The notes: generated by a model from the letters alone, not told the origin. Shown: positions 17,820-25,834, counted from the first letter of the stretch. The stretch: 64,000 bases of DNA from Oceanospirillum sp048270425 (GCA_048270425.1 JBLWSY010000010.1:1-64000), one strand, 5' to 3'. A program made the numbers and translations.

Positions 17820-19249
17820 GCCTTAATGCCGATGAGATTACGATAACCGCAGGCATTCAAGGCGACAGCGCTCAAAGTTCAACCCAATCCAAAAGTGCCA
17901 GCTCCAGCGTTAGTGTTAAAGCCAGTGGCGATAGCTATAGCGGTTCTTTAAGTGCGAACCGTTCCGATAGCTCAAGCGAAAGCCAAACCCGTATCAATAG
18001 CCTGATTCAGGCGGGCAACCTGACCAGTGACAGCGACAAACTGACTATTGCCGGTGCTCAGGTTGATATTGATCAGGATGTCACGATCAACACCGGTGAG
18101 CTCACCCTTGCAAGTCTGCAGGATACCAGCACAAGCTCCAGCAAGAGTTCGGGTATGAATGCCGGTCTTGGCCTGGGTGGTGAGAGCCTTGCCAGCCTGA
18201 GCAGTGTGGGTGGCAACGCTAACTCCAGCCATTCAGATCGTGCATGGGTAAGAGAGGAAACCCGCTTAATCGGTGGGGGTAATGTCACCATCACTGCAGA
18301 CAAAACCGAGATTAAAGGCGCGGTGCTGGCCAGTGCAACGGTTGATGAGCAAGGTCAGTTAACGGATCAGGGTAACCTCACCCTTATCACCGATGAGCTA
18401 CTGGTTAGTGATATTCAGGATCGTGATAAATCAGAAAGTGAAGGCTTTAACCTCAATACCGGTTTAAGCAGCACCGGCAGCTCTACCCTGGGGCTGACGG
18501 CCAACGGTCATATCAAAGAACAAACGACCTACGCCACCTTGGGCAACGGCACCCTCCAGACCCGTACCGGTGATGACCACGACCTGAGTCACACCAACCG
18601 GGACCTAAATGCCACTCAGGAGATCACCAAAGATCAGCAAACCCGCGGTTTAGACTCATCCGTGACGGTTGACCACCGCGTTGCAACAGAAAATGGCCGA
18701 AAGGCTATTCGCGAGGATTTTAAAGAGTTAACCGACTTAGCAAGTGTTGCCGGAAAAAAGACACTAGAAGGGCTTGATTACCTGGCGGATGAAATCGCCG
18801 TGTTGGGAGATGATTTACCCGAAGAATATCGAGAACTACTAGGCGCTACTGGCGAGCGTTTTTATGACTCATTGATACGAGCGGATTGGTCCGAGAAACA
18901 AAAAGAAATGATACTTGACCCAGTTACGCTGATGTCTCTCGCGTTAATGGAACAGGGGAATTCAGTATCTCAGAGTTATACAGAAGCCGAAATAAAACAA
19001 CTATATTCTCAACTGTCTCAACTGTCTCAACTGTTTTTGCCTGAGCTCCGACGGGGAGATTCAAACAGTAGTTCTGATAGTCAGGGAGCCGATGCTGTTA
19101 CACCCGGTCAGCCCAGGACCATTGTAATTACCAAAGGGAGAAATCCTTTAGAGGTCGACCCGTCCCCGCTCAAAGTAGGAGCAAATGGGCTTGGTCTCGC
19201 ACAGCAAACTATTGATAAGTTGGCTGAAAGTCACCCTTTCCTAGTCTAA
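17814..19249 (+). pseudogene. FhaB/CdiA-like hemagglutinin-repeat fragment
   Basis: An open frame of about 478 codons with no N-terminus; it begins abruptly at the transposase remnant with HVSLNADEITITAG. Composition is rich in Ser, Thr, Gly, Asp and Asn, with beta-helix repeat motifs (KLTIAGAQVDIDQDV, ADKTEIKGAVLAS, GNLTLITDELLVSDIQD), as in the repeat domain of two-partner-secreted exoproteins. From about 18715 it changes to a non-repetitive acidic region. The frame is interrupted by TAA at 19247-19249 but continues in the same frame to 19966. No secretion (TPS) domain and no cdiB-like transporter gene occur in the window, so it is a broken remnant of the parent gene. Confidence 0.85.
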
Positions 19250-19966
19250 AGCGCTACCACGGCCATTAATGTTGCTGCTGGGCCAATTAAGGTGATCTTA
19301 GGGGAGGGGATAAACCAAGCAGTAGATGCTTATGCTGGCGAACAAATAGAGAAGGTCCGAAAATTTGTGACTTACTCGGTTGGTGGCTGGGTTCACGATG
19401 AACGTGCTTCTCAATTTGGGAGAGAGCTGCTTGTAGAGCAATATCAGGGGGAAGGACTGGTTGTTGGTGAGTCTCGTCAGTTAACAACCGATGGCCTTCG
19501 CCTTGCGAGCATGCTTGCAGGAATAAGGGTTTTTCAGGCAGCGGCTGGTAAGTCAAAGGAAAGTGGATCAGGTCAACAGGGGTATAATGCGAGTACGACG
19601 CAAGAGACTAATGATATTACAAAGAGTGGACCGCCTCGGAATCCTGATGGTACCTTTGCGAAGGTTGATGGGCCCACAGCCGGTAAGAAAGTTGACTCCG
19701 CCACACGTCAGAGAATTCTAAAAAGAGACCAAAACGCAGATGGCTCATGGACGTGCGCTACATGTGGCCATTCGACGAGTAATCCGGCGAATATTCATAC
19801 TGGCCACATAAAGGCTCGCTCCAAAGGAGGGGATCTTTCAGATGGCAATTTGAGGTGCGAAGGAGCGGCATGTAACTTAAGTCAAGGCGCCGGTAGTGCA
19901 CCAAATCCTGCGCGGACATGCGCTGCACGCGGTAGTTGTGGAGCACCTTATGGGAGAACAGATTAA
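19250..19966 (+). pseudogene. C-terminal continuation of the CdiA-like frame, ending in an HNH nuclease toxin
   Basis: Same reading frame as the hemagglutinin fragment, separated from it by one TAA. About 238 codons. The first half is a pretoxin/linker region; the second half follows the ITKSG junction. The toxin tip has a zinc-finger HNH layout: CATCG, then HTGHIKARSKGGDLSDGNL, then CEGAAC. This predicts a metal-dependent DNase. The only start-like codon near the head is a GTG at 19292 without a good ribosome site, so translation alone is doubtful; read-through of the TAA or repair would restore the long protein. The gene for a DUF4265-type protein begins at the base after its stop. Confidence 0.75.
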
Positions 19967-20446
19967 ATGAGCCATGATCATGTACTTATAGCTGTAATCG
20001 ATGCTGACCCACCTGGGAGTGAGCATGTGCCAGCTCGAAGAATTGGTGATGCAGTGTGGGAGATTATTCGTTCACCGCTTTATGCTACAGAGGTTGCGTC
20101 GGGAGATGTTATCAAAGTTACCAATGCCGAAACGGGCGGTTTTGAAATAATCAGACGAGGTGGGAATATTTGTGCGCAGCTTTATCTTAGTGAAGATAAA
20201 GCAGATGATGCACGATTTACGTCTAACCTAGCCGAGGAAATTGGAGAACTTATTGAACCTTTGAACGGAAGAGTTGACGCCATTACAGCTGGATTGATTT
20301 CATTGACTATACCCGCAGCTTCAGGATTCCAAGCCATTGAAGGGGTGCTTGAAGTGGCAGTGGAGAAGTGTCCAGGTTCTCAGTGGCAATATGCCAATGT
20401 GTACGATTCAGTAACCGGTGAACCTTTGGGTTGGTGGAACGACTAA
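19967..20446 (+). CDS. DUF4265-like protein, putative immunity to the HNH toxin
   Basis: 159 residues, cytoplasmic, acidic. The ATG follows the toxin TAA directly (TAAATG), so coupling is tight. The order VWEIIRSPLYATEV, SGDVIKVTNAETGGFEIIRRGGN and later the C-terminal domain resembles DUF4265, a family often found behind polymorphic toxins. That match is from memory of the pattern and has not been searched. A terminator follows at 20466, so the HNH module ends as a transcription unit here. Confidence in the immunity role comes mainly from position. Confidence 0.68.
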   Translation: MSHDHVLIAVIDADPPGSEHVPARRIGDAVWEIIRSPLYATEVASGDVIKVTNAETGGFEIIRRGGNICAQLYLSEDKADDARFTSNLAEEIGELIEPLNGRVDAITAGLISLTIPAASGFQAIEGVLEVAVEKCPGSQWQYANVYDSVTGEPLGWWND

Positions 20447-20465
20447 AGTAGATATAACTCGTCTT

Positions 20466-20490
20466 AAGCCCCCTGATTGGGGCTTTTTTA
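20466..20490 (+). terminator. Terminator behind the DUF4265 immunity gene
   Basis: Stem AAGCCCC (20466-20472) with GGGGCTT (20479-20485), short loop, followed by a T-run to 20489. It separates the HNH module from the promoterless module that follows. Confidence 0.88.
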
Positions 20491-20512
20491 TGCCTACGAT
20501 ATATGGGCATGA

Positions 20513-20842
20513 ATTAATGTTACAAAGAGTGGAGATACTGTTTCTATATTTAAGGCTCCGCAGCGTGGAAAAGGGGCTGATCAGTACAATAACGGTTACA
20601 ACAAAAAAGACTTCTGTGATGATGATCAATGTGCCTACTTTGCAAAAGAAAAAGCCTTGGCTGACGATTATGCGAAGCACTATGGCGAAGGTGTGATTGA
20701 GTTGAGGGTTCCCAAAGATGTTTATAATTTGAGGCTTAAGCAGCACGAATACAATTATCAAGGAGGCCCATACAAGGAACTTCCTGTACCACATTCAGAA
20801 TTTGATGTACTCAACAGCGCAGAGAGGGTTTGGCACAAATGA
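20513..20842 (+). pseudogene. Orphan toxin tail, possibly ADP-ribosyltransferase-like
   Basis: About 109 open codons after a TGA at 20510-20512, with no start codon at the head. The frame starts INVTKSGDTVSIFKAP. The pattern FKAPQRG, then YFAKEKALADDYAKHY, then VIELRVPKDVY is reminiscent of small toxin domains of the ART/RES-like type, where a basic residue, an aromatic-Ser/Ala block and a later acidic residue form the NAD site; this is a tentative reading. The 14 bases encoding TKSG are identical, in phase, with the junction of the HNH toxin, which marks where this tip could be swapped onto the parent gene. The stop overlaps the ATG of the next gene (ATGA). Confidence 0.6.
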
Positions 20843-21120
20843 TCAATAATTTATCTTGGGAAGAGCTGAAGAAGACCCTTGTTGTAGGAGACGTCCTTAT
20901 GGGTACGATTTTGAAACATGAACCATATGGTGTGTTTGTGGACTTGGGGTATGGGTACGATGGCATCATTCAAATAACTGACTTTAAAGATGAAGGTGTT
21001 ATGTTGCCGGAAGAGTACCCGGAAATTGGTAAAGAGATAAAAGCCGCTATTTTGGGTTTTAAAGACCACGGTAACCAAATTTGGCTAGGAGTTAAACCTA
21101 GCCAAATTTCAGAAAGGTAA
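20839..21120 (+). CDS. S1-domain protein, putative immunity protein
   Basis: 93 residues from the ATG at 20839, which overlaps the toxin stop by four bases. Residues about 15-85 form an S1 RNA-binding domain: VGDVLMGTILKHEPYGVFVDLGYGYDGIIQ, in which GVFVDLG and DGIIQ are hallmark positions. The C-terminal strand is KAAILGFKDHGNQIWLGVKPS. Such stand-alone S1 proteins occur as immunity partners in some polymorphic toxin loci. Its position behind a toxin tail suggests that role here, and an RNA-linked target of the toxin is a possible implication. It is not ribosomal protein S1, which has several repeats. Confidence 0.72.
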   Translation: MINNLSWEELKKTLVVGDVLMGTILKHEPYGVFVDLGYGYDGIIQITDFKDEGVMLPEEYPEIGKEIKAAILGFKDHGNQIWLGVKPSQISER

Positions 21121-21378
21121 AGTACATTTGCTGTTGATAGAAGCCTGCTGATGCACTTATTCTATGAAATCAAGAATTTCTATTCTCATGAGTTGAGAGA
21201 GTATGTTCGGTATAGAAAGTTAGGTTGGGAAACTGGTGTTCCTTCTAATCAAGATAAAGCTACAGACCCATGGCGTCAGACTCATAGTGCGACTCTCGAT
21301 GATTATAATTTGCCGCTTCAAGCTGATGAGTTACTTTACCAACCAGATGCTTTAAAAGTTTTATATGGTGATTACTAA
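21121..21378 (+). pseudogene. Short orphan toxin-tail fragment
   Basis: About 85 open codons in the frame directly following the S1 gene stop (TAA 21118-21120); the first ATG is at 21151. The readable part contains YEIKNFYSHELREYV and LGWETGVPSNQDKATDPWRQ and ends QPDALKVLYGDY. It has no signal, membrane segment or known catalytic motif. Its stop shares a base with the next ATG (TAATG), the same coupled layout as the other toxin/immunity pairs, so I read it as the tip of a third module. The family is unknown. Confidence 0.5.
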
Positions 21379-21605
21379 TGCTAAGTGAGAGTCAGAGAAG
21401 ATTTTTGTCATTGGTGGCAGAAAAAAATAAGAAATTAAATTGGTACAAGGTTAGCCGAATTTATGTAAATAAGTTTGGCTCTCCAGCTGAGTTAAGTGAG
21501 AGTTTTAAATACTTGGGAGACGAGGGTTTGATTGAGTTTAAACCAATAAAGGGGAGCCTTTACCTCAGCTGTCTATCTCTGAAAAAGGTAAGGCTCTTTT
21601 ATAGT
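21378..21605 (+). pseudogene. Winged-helix-like immunity candidate with a frameshift
   Basis: The frame starts MLSESQRRFLSLVAEK and is helical, with a winged-helix feel (FKYLGDEGLIEF). In the plain frame it ends at 21608 with an unlikely tail. If one G is restored in the AAAGGGGAG run near 21551-21556, the tail becomes QLSISEKGKALL and stops at 21605. That ending is typical of winged-helix proteins. I therefore infer a one-base deletion. The role as immunity partner is by position only. A transposase remnant follows about 35 bases later. Confidence 0.5.
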
Positions 21606-21640
21606 TGAAAAATACCAGTCATAGGTGGGTGTTCATAGTT

Positions 21641-21790
21641 CTGTGTCACCCATTACTTACAGACTCGCGTAACCGTCGCCCCCGCCTTTGAAGTGTATGT
21701 TCAGCTGCAGCAGCGTCAGGTTCCAGTTTTGCACCGGATGCATCCACTTTTCTGATGTCTTCCATACCTACGATCATCAACTTGTTCTTC
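21641..21790 (-). mobile_element. 3' remnant of an IS256/mutator-type transposase gene, copy B
   Basis: The minus strand gives KWMHPVQNWNLTLLQLNIHF then a damaged end and TAA, matching copy A. Compared with copy A it has one extra base before the KW codons, so the frame upstream is shifted. The outer sequence CTGTGTCAC with ACTTACAGA is shared with copy A. Weak similarity continues to about 21830, farther inward than in A or C. Confidence 0.68.
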
Positions 21791-22194
21791 CGATACCCAA
21801 TACTATGTGGATATTCATGTTTCCAAAACACCGCCTGATAGGAGGTGTTTTTCGTCCGGATAAATCACTCCTATGTGCGGTGGATATTTTTATGCGCTGG
21901 GGGCCGCTCTAAAGGCCAAACTTTTGAGCATCGTCCCTAATGAGCTCTTCAGTGCTTACCATAACTGGGTCATATGTTTGTGATGGATCACTGAGTTTGT
22001 GTGTGTGACATGTTAGTGTGTATTCAGTATTCTGATTAAAAGAGAAAAAATTAATCGAATGGGTGGACGGTAAAAACTATGGATCCCAACTTTTGCTAAT
22101 CAGAAAAGGGATGGGGTAGGCGTTGTTATAACTTATCCTAGGATTCAATCAGAATAGTTGTCAGATTTTTATAAGTGGTTAATAGGGCGCGGTA
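21791..22194. other. Gene-poor stretch with a possible decayed toxin end
   Basis: About 400 AT-rich bases. An inverted repeat (AACACCGCC ... GGAGGTGTT, about 21827-21850) lies beside copy B. At 22036-22119 the plus strand has 27 open codons containing KLIEWVDGKNYGSQ followed by TAG; this could be the last piece of a toxin belonging to the immunity-like gene at 22195, but it is too short to be sure. Confidence 0.3.
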
Positions 22195-22842
22195 ATGATT
22201 GAAAAATTAATGACTAATCGAAATATGGGGCATGTTGTTATAGAGGATGAGGTTTATGAAAACGTTGATTTTCATAAGTTCGTTTTTTTGCCTTCTGATG
22301 AATCTTCTCTGTTTTTTAGAAATTGTGTTTTTAAAGATTGTAAGGTTAAGACCATGTTTTTCATAGCTGGAAATGTAGTTTTTGAAAACGTAGTCTTCGA
22401 AAACATGATGGTTTTTGGTGATTATAAAATTGACCCAGACGTGAGGTTTTATAATGTTGTATTTTCAGGAGGGTTGTCTGGCAGTACTTTTTGGGTTGGT
22501 GGGGTCCCAGATAAAATACCTCATATAGATAATAGTATCGATATAGATATATCGTCTTTAAATACTTACGTTATTATAATTGGTAATGATGTTTCAAAGG
22601 TAAAAACAGATGCTGGAAAGCATCTATTTTTGAATAAATCTTTGCTCGACCATGGTGGAGGGGCACTTAGTCGAGGAAATTTTTTCCGGTCGTGTGCGGA
22701 AAGGCTTAAAAGTTATGGTACAGATATAGGTGTATTTTCATATGTAGGGGAGGAGAAATTTTCAGGAGATTTTAAAAAAGAGCTGGAGCATTTTATTTCA
22801 TTAGGGCTTGTTGCTTATCAATATTCTGATCTGTGTTCTTGA
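22195..22842 (+). CDS. AT-rich protein of unknown function, immunity-like
   Basis: 215 residues, clearly lower in GC than the chromosome around it. The first 100 residues have spaced Phe/Asn pairs (FFRNCVFKDCKV, VVFENVVFENMMVF) suggesting a right-handed beta-helix of the pentapeptide type; the C-terminal half is mixed and acidic. No signal peptide. No clear ribosome site precedes the ATG, but the frame has no rival. It lies between transposase remnants B and C, in the place occupied by immunity genes elsewhere in the island. I infer an orphan immunity gene; I do not recognise the family. Confidence 0.55.
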   Translation: MIEKLMTNRNMGHVVIEDEVYENVDFHKFVFLPSDESSLFFRNCVFKDCKVKTMFFIAGNVVFENVVFENMMVFGDYKIDPDVRFYNVVFSGGLSGSTFWVGGVPDKIPHIDNSIDIDISSLNTYVIIIGNDVSKVKTDAGKHLFLNKSLLDHGGGALSRGNFFRSCAERLKSYGTDIGVFSYVGEEKFSGDFKKELEHFISLGLVAYQYSDLCS

Positions 22843-22847
22843 TATAG

Positions 22848-22975
22848 GTACATGTAGTCATCTATCCGTCCTTCGAAGTGGATGCTCCGCTGCGACAGCG
22901 TCAGATTCCAGTTTTGCACTGGATGTATCCACTTTTCTAATGCCTTCTATACCTGCGGTCATCAGATGGTTTTTC
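22848..22975 (-). mobile_element. 3' remnant of an IS256/mutator-type transposase gene, copy C
   Basis: The minus strand gives KWIHPVQNWNLTLSQ and SIHFEGR, again matching copies A and B, with the same extra base as B upstream of KW. The outer end lies within about 10 bases of the stop of the preceding immunity-like gene. The copy is degenerate beyond about 22975. Confidence 0.65.
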
Positions 22976-23077
22976 CCGTCTAGAAAAATTACTCGTATGA
23001 GCTGTGATGTTTTTAAGCCGTAGGGAGCTGCGGGAATTATGGAAGTTCACTAATTACGAGCAATTGGCTCATTAAAT

Positions 23078-23581
23078 ATGGGTAGCATATTGATGATTGA
23101 TTATCTTGTTGAAAGTATTGGCAAGTCTGCTTTGGGATGCCAAGATTTGATTGGCTTTTTAAGCAAAAATGATATTTGTTTTATAGAGGCTGCTAAATTT
23201 AAATGTGGCTATGAATCTGTTGCTGTAAGTCATTATGATGAGATTTTTTATATTAATTTTCGTAATGAAGGGGTTGGTTTTCTTTTTGAAAATTATGAGT
23301 TTGATTTTGACCGTCAAAGTAGAGCTGAAGATTGGGTTCTGCACACTGTTTTTTTTCATAGAGAGGGGCATGAAGGGTTCTCAGAATACAAAGGTAGACT
23401 TCCTTTTGATGTGAATTTTGAAGATGATTATGTTGCTATAAAAAATAAGGTGGGGCGCGAATGTGATAAAAAAACTGACTATATAATGTCTTGGTACTTG
23501 AGTGATAGAGTTTCGTTTATTGTCGATACCATTGGCGAGCTGAGACCAAACATGTTTCTCCTTTCGCTGAGGTCTGATTAG
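23078..23581 (+). CDS. Immunity-like protein of unknown family
   Basis: 167 residues, or 162 if translation starts at the second ATG (23093). AT-rich and acidic, without signal or membrane segments. A central block HREGHEGFSEYKGRLPFDV followed by a segment with IKNKVGRE resembles the G-x-LP-x-x-(L/V) and LG-type motifs of immunity proteins in polymorphic toxin loci. There is no toxin frame before it; copy C of the transposase remnant occupies that place. It is probably the last cassette of the island. Neither start has a convincing ribosome site, so expression is uncertain. Confidence 0.55.
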   Translation: MGSILMIDYLVESIGKSALGCQDLIGFLSKNDICFIEAAKFKCGYESVAVSHYDEIFYINFRNEGVGFLFENYEFDFDRQSRAEDWVLHTVFFHREGHEGFSEYKGRLPFDVNFEDDYVAIKNKVGRECDKKTDYIMSWYLSDRVSFIVDTIGELRPNMFLLSLRSD

Positions 23582-24474
23582 TTGGAAATGCCGGATATCC
23601 GGTAGTTTAATAAGAGTTAGCACTCTTGCCTGACAGCCCCGCGATTAAAACATTGAGTATCCAACGTGCTGTGGTATCTACTTAGGGCTGTTGTTGAGAG
23701 AAAAAAATCGTAACTAGGGAATTCCCTTGGCTTTTTTAGGGTTTAAAACAGTATTGGCGCTTTAAGATCCGGCCTATTATTGAACGCACATGGAGGTGAT
23801 GTGGGGTATGGCCGGCAAGGACGCCGACTCTCCTTAAGACTGAAAAGTCTTCTGGATGAGCTTAGAACCAACCACGAATCAGTTTCCACAGAATCCACTC
23901 ACTGGGTTCTGAGCAAAAGCCGGGTTTAGCCCGGTTTTTTTGTTTTTGTCCCTTTTACGTTCCCATCGTATTTCTTCATCTATACCTGATCCCAGCGGCT
24001 CTCTTTCTGTAAGCAAAGCTTTCTTTTATCTGTGATGTGAGCTGCTTTCTCTGTCCGTGATCCTGTGTTGTCACGTTTTCTGAGTCGGTTTCAGATTATT
24101 CGTTCTTTTTTATCTCTTTCGCAGAATTATTTTCTGTTATCTGTGCTTTTATCCCGGATTGATTCTGTTTTGGGTGCTTTAAGCTATTGAATTTTAAAGA
24201 ATTTGTACCTATTTGTGGGTATATGGTCTGTCAAGTGGTGTGCTGGCAGATGGTTTTTACTGTCTAAGTCCAGATTAAAGGTTTTTCCTTCTGAATAGAT
24301 GGTGTAAATAAGTGTCATTTTTTGATTGAAGTATAATAATCTATGCGCATTCGCTGGCTGATCCCTCTTGTCCAGATAAATCATCTGTCTATAAGTGATC
24401 TGACCGGAAAAACAATAACTTCGTTTTAAACCCATCTGGTTCGTTAAAACCAGGGCTCTCTGGAGTGGATGCGT
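23582..24474. other. Long intergenic region between the toxin island and dadA
   Basis: About 890 bases with no supported protein gene. It contains a 12-base palindrome CCGGATATCCGG (23591-23602), the candidate structured RNA at 23787-23945, and then about 500 bases of T/C-rich sequence that must include the dadA promoter. GC rises again across this stretch, so the right border of the island lies here. Confidence 0.5.
23787..23945 (+). ncRNA. Candidate structured small RNA with its own terminator
   Basis: Three stems follow one another. First AAGACT-GAAA-AGTCTT (23836-23851), with a GNRA tetraloop. Second a 10-bp stem GCTTAGAACC (23860-23869) with GGTTCTGAGC (23905-23914) enclosing 35 bases. 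Third a terminator, CCGGG (23920-23924) with CCCGG (23930-23934) and a T-run. The 5' end is a guess. The only frame inside encodes 15 residues (start 23790). I do not recognise an RNA family; it is not like 6S, SRP or tmRNA. Confidence 0.45.
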
Positions 24475-25728
24475 ATGAATATTCTGATTTTAGGTAGCGG
24501 TGTTGTGGGAGTAACCACAGCTTACTATTTGGCAAAACAAGGCCATGAGGTAACCGTTGTTGACCGTCAGGATTCTCCCGCGATGGAAACCAGTCACGCG
24601 AATGCGGGTCAGGTTTCATTCGGTTACTCCACCCCTTGGGCGGCTCCGGGTATTCCGTTTAAAGCGATGAAGTGGCTGACTCAGACCCATGCGCCGCTGA
24701 AAATGTCTGCGACTCTGGACCCGTTCCAGTACGCCTGGATGACCCAGATGCTGGCGAACTGCACTGAAGGTCGTTACGCGGTGAACAAGTCCCGTATGGT
24801 GCGTGTTTCCGAATATGCCCGCCTGTCTATCGATGCACTGCGTGAAGAAACCGGTATCCGTTACGAAGACCGTCAGCAGGGGCTGACTCAGCTGTTCCGT
24901 AACGAGAAGCAGGTTGAAGCGGTTCAGAAAGATATTGCGGTATTGCGTGATTTTGGCGTCGATTTCCAGGAACTGGATATGGACGGTGTTCTGCAGTACG
25001 AGCCTGCGCTGGGCCGTGTGAAAGATAAGTTTGTTGGTGGCTTGCGTATGGTGGGCGATCAGACCGGTGACTGCTATGCCTTTACTAATAAGCTGGCGGA
25101 TCTCTGTAAAGAGATGGGCGTTAAATTTATGTTCGATACTGAGATCCACGGCCTCGAAGACAAAGCCGGTGAGATCACAGGTGTTAAAACCTCAGCCGGT
25201 ACGCTGAAAGCGGATCACTATGTGGTCGCGATGGGCAGTTTCTCCCGTCATCTGATGAAGCAGGTGGGTATCGATCTGCCGGTTTATCCGATTAAGGGTT
25301 ACTCCCTGACCATGCCGATCACCAACTATGATGCGGCACCGGTTTCCACCGTAATGGATGAGACCTACAAGGTTGCGATCACCCGTTTTGATGACCGTAT
25401 CCGTGTGGCCGGTACGGCTGAGCTGTCCGGTTATAACCTTGAGATGCCGCAGAAGCGTCTGGATACCATCTCCATGGTCGTGTCTGATGTCTTCCCTGAT
25501 GGCGGTGATATTTCCAAGGCGGAATACTGGACCGGTCTGCGTCCTATGACGCCGGACGGTACGCCGATCATCGGTAAAACCAAGTTCAGCAACCTGTCCC
25601 TGAACACGGGTCACGGCACGCTGGGTTGGACCATGTCCTGTGGTTCTTCCCGTCTGCTGGCGGATCTGATCTCCGGTAATGAAACCGGTATTGATCCGGC
25701 GGATCTGGATGTCGCCCGTTATCGTTAA
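24475..25728 (+). CDS. dadA: D-amino acid dehydrogenase small subunit (FAD)
   Basis: 417 residues from the ATG at 24475; GGAG lies 9 bases upstream, whereas the ATG at 24469 would be too close. The N-terminus MNILILGSGVVGVTTAYYL is the Rossmann FAD motif GxGxxG, followed by VVDRQ. HANAGQVSFGYSTPWAAPGIP and the C-terminal GLRPMTPDGTPIIG and NTGHGTLGWT are diagnostic of DadA. The enzyme oxidises D-alanine and other D-amino acids to 2-oxo acids at the membrane and passes electrons to quinone. Downstream genes ridA and alr complete the classical dad set (racemase, dehydrogenase, imine deaminase). It has its own terminator, so the three genes may be separately tuned. Confidence 0.96.
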   Translation: MNILILGSGVVGVTTAYYLAKQGHEVTVVDRQDSPAMETSHANAGQVSFGYSTPWAAPGIPFKAMKWLTQTHAPLKMSATLDPFQYAWMTQMLANCTEGRYAVNKSRMVRVSEYARLSIDALREETGIRYEDRQQGLTQLFRNEKQVEAVQKDIAVLRDFGVDFQELDMDGVLQYEPALGRVKDKFVGGLRMVGDQTGDCYAFTNKLADLCKEMGVKFMFDTEIHGLEDKAGEITGVKTSAGTLKADHYVVAMGSFSRHLMKQVGIDLPVYPIKGYSLTMPITNYDAAPVSTVMDETYKVAITRFDDRIRVAGTAELSGYNLEMPQKRLDTISMVVSDVFPDGGDISKAEYWTGLRPMTPDGTPIIGKTKFSNLSLNTGHGTLGWTMSCGSSRLLADLISGNETGIDPADLDVARYR

Positions 25729-25807
25729 TTTCTTCTGGCCTGAGATATGTCTCAGGCCGGTCATCGTTTTGCACTTGTTGTTCTGCTCTTACACTCAATT
25801 TGTGCTT

Positions 25808-25834
25808 AGGCAGGCTTAGCGGCCTGCCTTTTTT
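25808..25834 (+). terminator. Terminator behind dadA
   Basis: 8-bp stem AGGCAGGC (25808-25815) with GCCTGCCT (25822-25829), 6-base loop, T-run to 25834. Confidence 0.9.

Noticed and set aside
22036..22119. 27-codon open stretch as a separate gene
   Set aside because: Too short and without a start; mentioned only as a possible toxin remnant in the gap entry.
17680..22975. CRISPR-like or attachment-site interpretation of the three similar segments
   Set aside because: The repeats are over 100 bases, encode a transposase C-terminus, and are separated by kilobases of genes.
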